A stretch of DNA of 64,000 nt from JACVRW01 sp963757815 (GTDB taxonomy: Bacteria; Actinomycetota; Thermoleophilia; Solirubrobacterales; Thermoleophilaceae). Every line of letters starts with the position of its first letter. Position 1 is the stretch's first letter. Under the pieces are notes generated by a model. That model was not told the DNA's origin and did no database searches. It saw nothing but the letters and a program-made list of their open reading frames with translations. The stretch covers positions 62,001 through 126,000 of the forward strand of contig CAVWSN010000038.1 of assembly GCA_963757815.1 (NCBI GenBank), given 5' to 3'. Below, piece after piece: positions 46,745 through 55,542 of the stretch. The position numbers and the translations under genes are program-made.

Positions 46745-49700
46745 ATGCGCATCGGTTCAAGACACACCACCCGTCACTCGAGGCCCGGGTCCATCCCAAG
46801 GGGCGGGCGACGCGTGGCGGCGATCGTCTGGTCGACGTGCACCCTGACCCTCGCGGTCATGGCGCCAACGGCCGGAGCCCAGCTCCCGGGCACCGGAGCG
46901 CTCCCGCTGCCGCCGGTCCAGGAGGTCGCTGCGCCGGTCGAGGAGGTCGTTGCGCCGGTCGAGGAGGTCGTTGCGCCGGTCGAGGACGCGCCGTTGCGCC
47001 GGTCGAGGAGGTCGTTGCGCCGGTCGAGGAGGCCGCGGCGCCGCCTGCCGAGGTCGCACCGCCGCCCGCCGACCCCGCGCCGGCGGAGCAGGTAGCCTGC
47101 CCCGGCCGAGGAGCCCGCGCAGCCCGCGACTTCGCCGGCCGAGCAGCCTGCCCCGCCGGCCGAGCCGGTCCCACCTCCGGTGGAGTCAGTCGCGCCGCCG
47201 GTCGAGGTCGCGCCCGCACCCGCTGACCCAGCACCGCCGGTCGAGGAAGTTGCGCCACCCGTCGAGGCAGTCGTGCCTCCGGTGGTGGAAGTGCTGCCGC
47301 CCGTTGAGACCGTGATCCCGCCCGTTGACGAGGCTCTGCCGCCGGTCGAGGAAATTGTGCCGCCGGTTGAGGCCGTCGTGCCGCCAGTCGAGGAAGCTGC
47401 TCCGGCACCCACCGAGGAGAGTCCGTCGACGCCGCCCGTCGAAGAAACCCCACCGCCGGTCGTCGAAGAGCTGCCGCCGGTAACAGAGACCATCCCGCCG
47501 GCGGACGAGCTCGCGCCACCCGTCGCCGACGTGCCGCCGGCAGTTGAGATCACCCCGCCCGCCGAGGAGACCACACCTCCAGCCGCTGAAGTCTCGCCAT
47601 CAATCGAGGACATCGCACCGCCGGTCACCGAAGTGCTGCCGCCGGTGACGGAAGTGTTGCCGCCGGTGGAGACCCTGCCGCCGGTGGCCGAGGTGCTGCC
47701 GCCGGTCGAGGAGTGCTGCCGCCGGTGACGGAAGTGCTGCCGCCGGTGGCCGAGGTGCTGCCGCCGGTCGAGGAGACGCTGCCGCCGGTGACGGAAGTGC
47801 TGCCGCCGGTGAGGAGACACTGCCGCCGGTGACGGAGGTGCTGCCGCCGGTCGAGGAGACACTGCCGCCGGTGACCGAGGTGCTGCCGCCGGTCGAGGAG
47901 ACACTGCCGCCGGTGACCGAGGTGCTGCCGCCGGTCGAGACACTGCCGCCGGTGACCGAGGTGCTGCCGCCGGTGACCGAGACGCTGCCGCCGGTGACCG
48001 AGGTGCTGCCGCCGGTCGAGACACTGCCGCCGGTGACCGAGGTGCTGCCGCCGGTCGAGACACTGCCGCCGGTGACCGAGGTGCTGCCGCCGGTCGAGAC
48101 ACTGCCGCCGGTGACCGAGGTGCTGCCGCCGGTCGAGACACTGCCGCCGGTGACCGAGGTGCTGCCGCCGGTCGAGACACTGCCGCCGGTGACCGAGGTG
48201 CTGCCGCCGGTCGAGACACTGCCGCCGGTGACCGAGGTGCTGCCGCCGGTCGAGACACTGCCGCCGGTGACCGAGGTCGCTGCCGCCGGTGACCGAGGTC
48301 CTGCCGCCGGTGACCGAGGTGCTGCCGCCGGTCGAGACACTGCCGCCGGTGACCGAGGTGCTGCCGCCGGTCGAGACACTGCCGCCGGTGACCGAGGTGC
48401 TGCCGCCGGTCGAGACACTGCCGCCGGTGACCGAGGTGCTGCCGCCGGTCGAGACACTGCCGCCGGTGACCGAGGTGCTGCCGCCGGTGACCGAGGTGCT
48501 GCCGCCGGTGACCGAGGTGCTGCCGCCGGTGACCGAGGTCCTGCCGCCGGTGACCGAGGTGCTGCCGCCGGTCGAGACACTGCCGCCGGTGACCGAGGTC
48601 CTGCCGCCGGTGACCGAGGTGCTGCCGCCGGTCGAGACACTGCCGCCGGTGACCGAGGTCCTGCCGCCGGTGACCGAGGTGCTGCCGCCGGTCGACGCGA
48701 CGAGTCTGCCGCCGGTGACCGAGGTCCTCCCGCCGGTGACCGAGGTGCTGCCGCCGGTCGAGACACTGCCGCCGGTGACCGAGGTGCTGCCGCCGGTGAC
48801 CGAGGTCCTCCCGCCGGTGACCGAGGTGCTGCCGCCGGTCACGGAGATTCTGCCGCCGGTCGACCGAGGTCCTGCCGCCGGTGGATGAGGTCGTTCCGCC
48901 GGTAACTGAGGTGCTGCCGCCGGTCGACGAGCTTGTCCCGCCGGTCACCGAGATCCTCCCGCCGGTCACCGAGATCCTGCCGCCGGTGGACGAGATCGTC
49001 CCGCCCATCGATGAAGTGCTGCCGCCCGTAGGCGAAGTGCTTCCGCCGGTCACCGAGTCCTGCCGCCGCTGGATGAGGTCGTCCCGCCGGTCACCGAGAT
49101 CCTGCCGCCGCTCGACGAGGTTGTCCCGCCGGTCACCGAGATCCTGCCGCCGCTCGACGAGGTCGCTGCCGCCGGTGGACGAGGTCGTCCCGCCGATCAC
49201 GGAGATCCTGCCGCCGGTCACCGAGATCCTGCCGCCGCTGGACGAGGTCGTCCCGCCGATCACGGAGATCCTGCCGCCGGTCACCGAGATCCTGCCGCCG
49301 CTGGACGAGGTTGTCCCGCCGATCACGCGAGATCCTGCCGCCGTTGGACGAGGTTGTCCCGCCGATCACGGAGATCCTGCCGCCGTTGGACGAGGTTGTC
49401 CCGCCGATCACGGAGATCCTGCCGCCGGTCACCGAGATCTTGCCGCCGTTGGACGAGGTTGTCCCGCCGATCACGGAGATCCTGCCGCCGGTCACCGAGA
49501 TCTTGCCGCCGCTGGACGAGGTTGTCCCGCCGGTCACGGAGATCCTGCCGCCGCTGGACGAGGTTGTCCCGCCGATCACCGAGATCCTGCCGCCGTTGGA
49601 CGAGGTTGTCCCGCCGATCACGCGAGATCCTGCCGCCGCTGGACGAGGTCGTCCCGCCGATCACGGAGATCCTGCCGCCGCTCGATGAGGTCGTCCCGCC

Positions 49701-51589
49701 GATCACGAGATCCTGCCGCCGCTGGACGAGGTCGTCCCGCCGATCACGGAGATCCTGCCGCCGGTCGACGAGATCTTGCCGCCGATCATGAGGTCTCCCG
49801 CCGGTCAGCGAGATCTTGCCGCCGCTCGATGAGGTCGTCCCGCCGGTCAGCGAGATCTTGCCGCCGCTCGATGAGGTCGTCCCGCCGATCAGCGAGATCT
49901 TGCCGCCGCTCGATGAGGTCGTCCCGCCGATCAGCGAGATCTTGCCGCCGCTCGATGAGGTCGTCCCGCCGATCAGCGAGATCTTGCCGCCGCTCGATGA
50001 CGTGCTCCCGCCGATCAGCGAGATCTTGCCGCCGCTCGACGAGATCGTGCCGCCGATAGTCGAGCTGCTGCCGCCGGTCGTTGACGTGTTGGCGCCGGTC
50101 GGCGAGATCTTGACGCCGGTGGTTGACGTGTTGGCGCCGGTCGGCGAGATCTTGACGCCGGTGGTTGACGTGTGGCCCCGGTCGGCGAGATCTTGACGCC
50201 GGTGGTTGACGTGCTGGCGCCGGTCGGCGAGATCTTGACGCCGGTGGTTGACGTGCTGGCGCCGGTCGGCGAGATCTTGACGCCGGTGGTTGACGTGCTG
50301 GCGCCGGTCGGCGAGATCTTGACGCCGGTGGTTGACGTGCTGGCGCCGGTGGTTGACGTGTTGGCGCCGGTCGGCGAGATCTTGACGCCGGTGGTTGACG
50401 TGCTGGCGCCGGTCGGCGAGATCTTGACGCCGGTGGTTGACGTGCTGGCGCCGGTCGGCGAGATCTTGACGCCGGTCGTTGACGTGCTGGCGCCGGTCGG
50501 CGAGATCTTGACGCCGGTGGTTGACGTGTTGGCGCCGGTCGGCGAGATCTTGACGCCGGTGGTTGACGTGTTGACCGCCGGTCGTTGACGTGTTGGCGCC
50601 GGTCGGCGAGATCTTGACGCCGGTGGTTGATGTGTTGGCGCCGGTCGGCGAGATCTTGACGCCGGTGGTTGATGTGCTGGCGCCGGTCGGCGAGATCTTG
50701 ACGCCGGTGGTTGACGTGCTGGCGCCGGTCGGCGAGATCTTGACGCCGGTGGTTGACGTGTTGGCGCCGGTCGGCGAGATCTTGACGCCGGTGGTTGACG
50801 TGCTGGCGCCGGTCGGCGAGATCTTGACGCCGGTGGTTGACGTGCTGGCGCCGGTCGGCCAGATCCTGACGCCGGTCGTTGACGTGCTGGCGCCGGTCGG
50901 CCAGATCCTGACGCCGGTCGTTGACGTGCTGGCGCCGGTCGGCCAGATCCTGACCGCCGGTCGTTGAGGTGCTCCGGCCGGTCGGGGAGGTCTTGTCGCC
51001 GGTCACCGGTTCGCTGCCTGGCCGGCCGATTCTGCCTGAGGGCCCGCCTCCGTCCAGCTCGGGGCCGGGCGCCGGCATCGGGAACGCCGGCCTCGGTGAC
51101 GGTCAGGTCGCCGCGGGCGCGCCGAGCGCACCCGCACCGGCACCTCAGCTCGAGGCGGTGCCGTACGCCACTCCCGCACCCTCGGCGCCCTCTACCGGCG
51201 TGGGCTTCGGGGATCCCTCGCCTGGCGATGGATCGCCGGCCTCTTCTCCGTTCGAGCGTCCGGGCTCCTTCGCAACGGATGCTTTCCCGGCGAGCTCCTG
51301 GCCCTACTCGGCGGCTTCAGGAGCTGGTCCGGCCTCGCTGAACGCGTCGCCGCTCGAGGACGCGCCTGACTCGGCGCTCGCGGGCGGACCTTCCGAGTCG
51401 CCCACCCTTCCTTCGTCGTCCGCAGGTGCGGGCGCTGCGGGCGGCTCCGGAACGGCGTCCACAGGTCTTTTCGCTCTTCTCGTCGCATTGGCGGCCTTTG
51501 CCGCCCACCTGCTGAGCCGGCGCCTGCGATTGGCGCTGGCTCCGTGGCGGCCTGCCGCATTCGTGGCCGTCATCGAGCGGCCTGGCTAA
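46745..51589 (+). CDS. Giant Pro-Val heptad-repeat surface protein (multiply frameshifted)
   Basis: About 1,610 codons read as one protein. N-terminus: signal peptide ending APTAGA-Q. The body is a string of heptads of form [A/L]-[P]-[P]-V-x-E-x in consecutive blocks: APVEEVV (to about 47050), mixed PPVxE units, then LPPVTEVLPPVET (39-bp unit, about 47640-48860), PPLDEVVPPITEIL (42-bp unit, to about 50060), and LTPVVDVLAPVGEI (42-bp unit, to about 50960). After a Ser/Ala/Pro-rich linker a C-terminal membrane helix ends in RRLRLALAPW (FALLVALAAFAAHLLSRRLRL). Ten or so frame changes occur, most inside repeats. The N and C ends are in the same frame. Probably a wall-spanning stalk or adhesin; function unknown. 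Confidence 0.78.
47640..50960 (+). repeat. Amplified 39-bp and 42-bp coding repeats
   Basis: Three tandem arrays follow each other: LPPVTEVLPPVET (39 bp), a PPxxExx 42-bp unit pair, and LTPVVDVLAPVGEI (42 bp; about 880 bp at 50080-50960, hence about twenty copies). Unit sequences within an array are nearly identical, showing recent amplification. The long reading frame on the opposite strand is a by-product of the codon pattern. Confidence 0.85.
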
Positions 51590-51605
51590 GCCCCCCGCGG
51601 GGCTT
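51588..51605 (+). terminator. Hairpin after the repeat protein
   Basis: AAGCCCC-ccgc-GGGGCTT starts at the TAA of the repeat protein: a 7-bp stem with 4-nt loop. It is followed by a second stem, TCCGGGCGC-gggac-GCGCCCGGA (51615-51637), before the next start. The tandem hairpins could terminate or attenuate between the repeat protein and the peptidoglycan-binding gene. Confidence 0.6.
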
Positions 51606-51661
51606 GACCAGGAGTCCGGGCGCGGGACGCGCCCGGAGCAAACGCTCGAAAGGAATTGGCA

Positions 51662-52768
51662 ATGCGAACGACAAAGAGCAGGTGTCTGGCTCCAGCCGGG
51701 CTGCTGGCTCTGGTGGGCGCGCTGACGCTGTTGGCGCTGCCCGGCACGAGCCTGGCCGCAGCCGCGCCGAACGCGGACGATAACCCCGTCTTGCTCGCCC
51801 AAGGGACCGGCTACGCCGACCCGGCGACGGCTCGGGAAGTGCGAGTGCTGCAGCGGAAGCTGCGGACGCTCGGGTGGCGGCCGGGACCCGTCGACGGAAT
51901 GTTCGGTCCACGCACCGAGCAGGCCGTGGAGGGTTTCCAGCGCGCCACCGGGCTGGTCCCGGACGGGATAGCCGGACCGCGAACCAGGAACGCCCTCGAC
52001 AGGGCGAGGCAGAAGCCGCTGGCCCGCGGAGCGGGCTACCGGCCACCCGCCGGCTCGCCCCGCGTCCGGATGCTGCAGGAGCGGCTCCGGGGAGCGGGCT
52101 TCAATCCAGGCCCGGTGGACGGCGTGTTCGGCCCCCGGACCCAGGCGGCGGTAGAGCGCCTACAGCAAGCCGGTGGGCTGTCGGCGAACGGGATTGTCAG
52201 CCATAGGACCCGGCGGCTGCTGGCCGAGCGGGGCACAGACTCACGGCCGGCCGGCCGCCCGGCCGCGCCCAATGCCGCTCCCGATCGCTCACGGACGGCC
52301 CGCGGGCCGGTCCCGGAGCGTTCCCGAGACAACGCGAAGCGCGCCAGCCAACCGGGCGTGCCGACGGCAAGGGCGATGACGTCCACGAGCCAGGCCATCG
52401 ACGGTCTCGGTGAGGACAGCGGTGACAGTACTGCGCCGGTGCTCCTGGCGGGAGCGGCGGTTGTCCTGTTGGCGATTTCCGGCCAGCTGTTGATGAGGCT
52501 GTTCGCCACTGGAGGCGGGATATCGGTTCCGCTCCCTCAGAGCGCGCCGTCCCGTACCGCAGCTACCGCACGTACCGCAGCTACCGCACGTACCGCACGT
52601 ACCGCAGCTACCGCAGTACCGCAACTACCGCAACGACCGCAACCGCAAGGGCCCCAAGTGCCCCGACGCCCCCGCAGCCGTCCGCGGACAGGGAGGGGTC
52701 GGTGGCCGCGCTCGGCGCCGTCGCGGCTTCGGGCCATGACGACGATGAGACCCGCACGGACCCGCTGA
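51662..52768 (+). CDS. Peptidoglycan-binding membrane protein, probably N-terminal half of a recombinase fusion
   Basis: Signal peptide (LLALVGALTLLALPGTSLAAA), then two PG_binding_1 domains: VRVLQRKLRTLGWRPGPVDGMFGPRTEQAVEGFQ and VRMLQERLRGAGFNPGPVDGVFGPRTQAAVERLQ. A helix VLLAGAAVVLLAISGQLLM at about residue 262 puts the rest in the cytosol. The reading frame then becomes Thr/Ala/Arg-rich and overlaps the next gene by 67 bases. Behind the helix the alternative frame is open with Tyr-Arg repeats and a linker that runs without a stop into the recombinase, so a single base shift would make one protein. ATG 51662 behind AAAGGA. Confidence 0.8.
   Translation: MRTTKSRCLAPAGLLALVGALTLLALPGTSLAAAAPNADDNPVLLAQGTGYADPATAREVRVLQRKLRTLGWRPGPVDGMFGPRTEQAVEGFQRATGLVPDGIAGPRTRNALDRARQKPLARGAGYRPPAGSPRVRMLQERLRGAGFNPGPVDGVFGPRTQAAVERLQQAGGLSANGIVSHRTRRLLAERGTDSRPAGRPAAPNAAPDRSRTARGPVPERSRDNAKRASQPGVPTARAMTSTSQAIDGLGEDSGDSTAPVLLAGAAVVLLAISGQLLMRLFATGGGISVPLPQSAPSRTAATARTAATARTARTAATAVPQLPQRPQPQGPQVPRRPRSRPRTGRGRWPRSAPSRLRAMTTMRPARTR
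52550..52612 (+). repeat. 9-nt Tyr-Arg coding repeat
   Basis: Tandem units of about nine bases (TACCGCAGC or TACCGCACG) read as Y-R-S/Y-R-T in the recombinase frame and as T-A-A/T-A-R in the peptidoglycan-binding frame. They sit just after the membrane helix, where the two frames meet. Confidence 0.7.
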
Positions 52769-53472
52769 CTGATGGGGTTCGGGTCATCGGCTACGTCTCC
52801 GCCTCGGACAAGGAGTCGTTCAACGATTCGCAGTTCAAGGCGCAGATGGACGACGTCGACTCGCTATGCGAGCGACGCGGCTGGAGGCTCGTCGAACTGG
52901 TTCGCGACAAGGAAGTGCCGAGCGGCAAGGCCCTCGACCGACCCGGTCTGGCCTACGCCCTGGGACGCATGGAGGCCGGGGAGGCATCGTGCCTGGTCGT
53001 CTCCAAGCTCCGGCGTCTCAGCCACTCGGTTGCCGACATCGGCCGGATCCTCGAGGTCATCGGTCGCAGCGGTGGCCGGTTGGTGGCGCTCGACCTCGGG
53101 ATCGACACAGCCACTCCGGAGGGGCGGAAAGCGGTCAACGTGCTGCTCACCGTTAGCGGCTGGGAGCGCCAGCGGCTAGCGGAACGCACGCGACAAGGGC
53201 TGGAAGCCGCCCGCGCCAAGGGCGGAGCGGTCGGTCGCCCCTCGGTGCACGACGTGCCCGCGCTGAAGAAGTGGATCGTCGATCTCCGGGCCAGCGGCCT
53301 GACGCTCCAGGCCATCGCGGACCGGCTCAACGCCGAGGGTGTGCCCACGCTGCGCGGCGGGCAGAAGTGGCGGCCGTCCGCCGTCCAGGCCGCCGCCGGC
53401 TACCGACGGCCGCCGCGCGGCCCGAGGGCGTTGGACGCGGAGGAGTCGCGGGGAGGGGGGAGGTTCGACTGA
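52702..53472 (+). CDS. Serine recombinase (resolvase/invertase type), likely C-terminal half of the fusion
   Basis: A 256-residue reading frame: GYVSASDKESFNDSQFKAQMD (Ser nucleophile after GYV; the usual Y-x-R-V-S-T is changed), LRRLSHSVADIGRILEVI (catalytic Arg), VSGWERQRLAERTRQGLEAARAKGGAVGRP, and a short C-terminal recombinase module GLTLQAIADRLNAEGVPTLRGGQKWRPSAVQAA. The GTG at 52702 is only the first possible start; the frame is open upstream (Tyr-Arg repeat, TPPQPSADREGSVAALG linker) and continues from the TM protein. Alone it would be a cytosolic recombinase. Confidence 0.82.
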   Translation: MAALGAVAASGHDDDETRTDPLTDGVRVIGYVSASDKESFNDSQFKAQMDDVDSLCERRGWRLVELVRDKEVPSGKALDRPGLAYALGRMEAGEASCLVVSKLRRLSHSVADIGRILEVIGRSGGRLVALDLGIDTATPEGRKAVNVLLTVSGWERQRLAERTRQGLEAARAKGGAVGRPSVHDVPALKKWIVDLRASGLTLQAIADRLNAEGVPTLRGGQKWRPSAVQAAAGYRRPPRGPRALDAEESRGGGRFD

Positions 53473-53565
53473 GCTGACCGGCGTCGTGCCGGCTCGGGAT
53501 GTGACCGGGCGAATGAAGTCGAGGACGGAGCGGAGGGCGAGCCCGTCGATGCGGGCGAGCCCGCC

Positions 53566-55209
53566 CTACGCAGCTTGTCGTCGTCTGCCGAGCTGCGTGG
53601 CGAGCAACGTGAGGGTCAGTGCCGCGAGGCCGTAGAGCACGGCTTCAGCGGCCGACACGTCGCCCCAGAGGCTCGCCGGGCCGAAAACGACTGTTGCCAC
53701 GACGGCAAGCGGCGCCGCCACGCAGGCGAGCGCCGCGGCGACCACGAGCACGCGCGCCAACACGCTCAGCACTCTGGGCCGCGCCCCTTCGGCTTTCGGT
53801 CCGGGCCTGGGGTCGCGGAAGGAGACGACGCTGACGGTCCTCCCACTCGAAAGCGGAACACGCGCCAGCTGCAGACGGGATCGGGTCGCCTCTGTCTCGC
53901 CGGTGTTACCGATCCGCCGGGTCGCCACGCTTGCCAGGTACGCGGCGGGCCCCAGCAACATGCCCGCCCGTTCGCGCCAGCTGCGGTGCCCTGGATAGCC
54001 GAGCCCGGACAGGAAGCTGACCCCCGCGGAGACCCTGCGCAGCGGGCAGCGCCGCTCAGAGCCGGCGAAGAGCTGCTTCGACAGCGTGGCGCCGAGCCCG
54101 ACTCCGCGCCTGAACGCCTGCCGCGAGCGCACGTCGGCTTGACCGTGGCTCACGATCGCGCGGGGCTCGTAGGCGATCGCATACCCCGCCCGCAGCAGCC
54201 GGAGGCAAAGATCGAGATCCTCCCCACCGGCGGACGGGGTCCCGCTGCCCAGGGCTGTGTCGAATCCACCCAGCCGGCGGGCGAGGTCGGCTCGGACCAC
54301 GGTGTTGGCGCCGCCGCCGATCAGACCCGGCGTATACGCAAGTCCGCGCCCTGCCAGGCGGAAGGTCCAAGGCTCGAAGCGCGTGGAGTATGCGGCGAAC
54401 TGGTCAAGGAGCGGCTGCTTGGCCGTCTCGAGCTGCTGGGGGAGCATCAACCCAGTCACGCAGGCCACGTCGTCCGCTCGGTCGAAGGCGCCGGCGGCGC
54501 GGGCAATCCAGTCGTGTTCGACCACCACGGCGTCTTCGGTGAACGCGACGAGGTCGCCCTCGGCCGCCATCAGGCCGGCGTTGCGGGCGGTCGAAATCCC
54601 CGGACGTGACTCCTCGACATAGCGCACCCGGAGCTCATACGCGAACCGCTCGGAGAGCATCGCGCGGGTGACCCCGCCGGCCGAACGGTGATCGACGACG
54701 ATGACCTCGAGGTCCCGGTAGCGCGACGCGAGCAGCGAGCGCAGGCAACGCTCGAGGCGCGGTGTGTAGCCAGAGGTCGTGACCACAACGCTGACTGATC
54801 GGGACGTGGGCGGCGCGGCGGGCCTGTCGACGACAATCCCCTCGGGCGGTAGCGAATCGGGAAGCTCGCGGCCGCGCCGCGCGAACCACTCTTCGAGCTC
54901 CGGCGCGAGCTGCCACTGGAGCGCCCCAGCGAGGCGGAACCGCGACACGCGGCCCTCCGCCACGTTCATGGCCACCACGCCCAACGGTTCGCCGTCGAGG
55001 CGCGCCACGACGATTAGAGACCGGTACTGCTCTCCGAACCAGGTCGCGGACAGCTGCACATCCGCGAGCGGTGCCTCGAGGTCGAGGATCCGCACCGCCG
55101 CCGGGGCATTCAGCGCGGGGGAGCCGGCGGGCGCGCCCCCGAGGAGGGGACGCCGGGAGCGCGCCATCGCCGTCAACGCTGCGGCGGGGCTCACACCATG
55201 AGCTCCCAT
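53566..55209 (-). CDS. Family 2 glycosyltransferase with C-terminal membrane helices
   Basis: N-terminal small domain (ILDLEAPLADVQLSATWF... LVVARLDGEPLGVVAMN), then GT2 core: VSVVVTTSGYTPRLERCLRSLLASRYRDLEVIVVDHRSAGG, ARNAGLMAAEGDLVAFTEDAVVV (D-x-D-like), GLIGGGANTVVRADLARRLGGFDTALGSGT and GGEDLDLCLRLLRAG (E-D). Two or more C-terminal helices (VLVVAAALACVAAPLAVVATVV, AAEAVLYGLAALTLTLLA) fix it in the membrane. It is convergent with the recombinase gene and may decorate surface proteins or glycans. ATG 55209 or 55167. Confidence 0.87.
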   Translation of the reverse strand: MGAHGVSPAAALTAMARSRRPLLGGAPAGSPALNAPAAVRILDLEAPLADVQLSATWFGEQYRSLIVVARLDGEPLGVVAMNVAEGRVSRFRLAGALQWQLAPELEEWFARRGRELPDSLPPEGIVVDRPAAPPTSRSVSVVVTTSGYTPRLERCLRSLLASRYRDLEVIVVDHRSAGGVTRAMLSERFAYELRVRYVEESRPGISTARNAGLMAAEGDLVAFTEDAVVVEHDWIARAAGAFDRADDVACVTGLMLPQQLETAKQPLLDQFAAYSTRFEPWTFRLAGRGLAYTPGLIGGGANTVVRADLARRLGGFDTALGSGTPSAGGEDLDLCLRLLRAGYAIAYEPRAIVSHGQADVRSRQAFRRGVGLGATLSKQLFAGSERRCPLRRVSAGVSFLSGLGYPGHRSWRERAGMLLGPAAYLASVATRRIGNTGETEATRSRLQLARVPLSSGRTVSVVSFRDPRPGPKAEGARPRVLSVLARVLVVAAALACVAAPLAVVATVVFGPASLWGDVSAAEAVLYGLAALTLTLLATQLGRRRQAA

Positions 55210-55542
55210 ACCGCAGACCGCGCCGGAGGGCCCAGGCGCGGCTTGAGGCTCGGTTGTCCTGCTTCGATCGGCCTGTCCGACACCGGTGACTTCACGTCCT
55301 CGATTTCGCCCGCGTCCTGGCGGCGGGAACTGACCGTAGGCGAGTCCTCGGCGCGGGGGAAGGGGCTTCGGCGCTACGCACCCGACCGGTTGCGGAAACC
55401 GCCCTGGAGAAGGAGGCGATCCCCGAGAGCCCGCTCGCGCGCGCCTGACGGCAAGCCGATGCTCGCATAGGCCCGGTTCCGGGTAAGTCCCCCGGTGGCG
55501 CCAGGGCGCCGTGGGAGTTGACGAGCGAAACGGAGGGGAGCC
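55210..55542. other. Divergent intergenic region
   Basis: A 333-bp region between the divergent glycosyltransferase and hydrolase genes. It contains several short G/C palindromes (for example CCCGGttCCGGG near 55482) and presumably both promoters; no -10/-35 pair or known riboswitch was identified. Confidence 0.35.

Noticed and set aside
46774..49326. Long reading frame on the minus strand (about 850 codons of Gly/Ser/Thr repeats)
   Set aside because: It is a mirror of the plus-strand PPV repeat codons; it has no signal peptide or membrane tail, whereas the plus strand has both.
47640..50960. CRISPR array
   Set aside because: Repeats are tandem without spacers and encode protein in frame.
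52545..52640. Phase-variation by slippage of the Tyr-Arg repeat
   Set aside because: Unit length is nine bases, so slippage would not change the frame; it cannot act as an on/off switch by itself.
55331..55520. Possible riboswitch in the glycosyltransferase/hydrolase intergenic region
   Set aside because: Short GC palindromes only; no match to cobalamin, c-di-AMP or c-di-GMP consensus elements that I could recognise.
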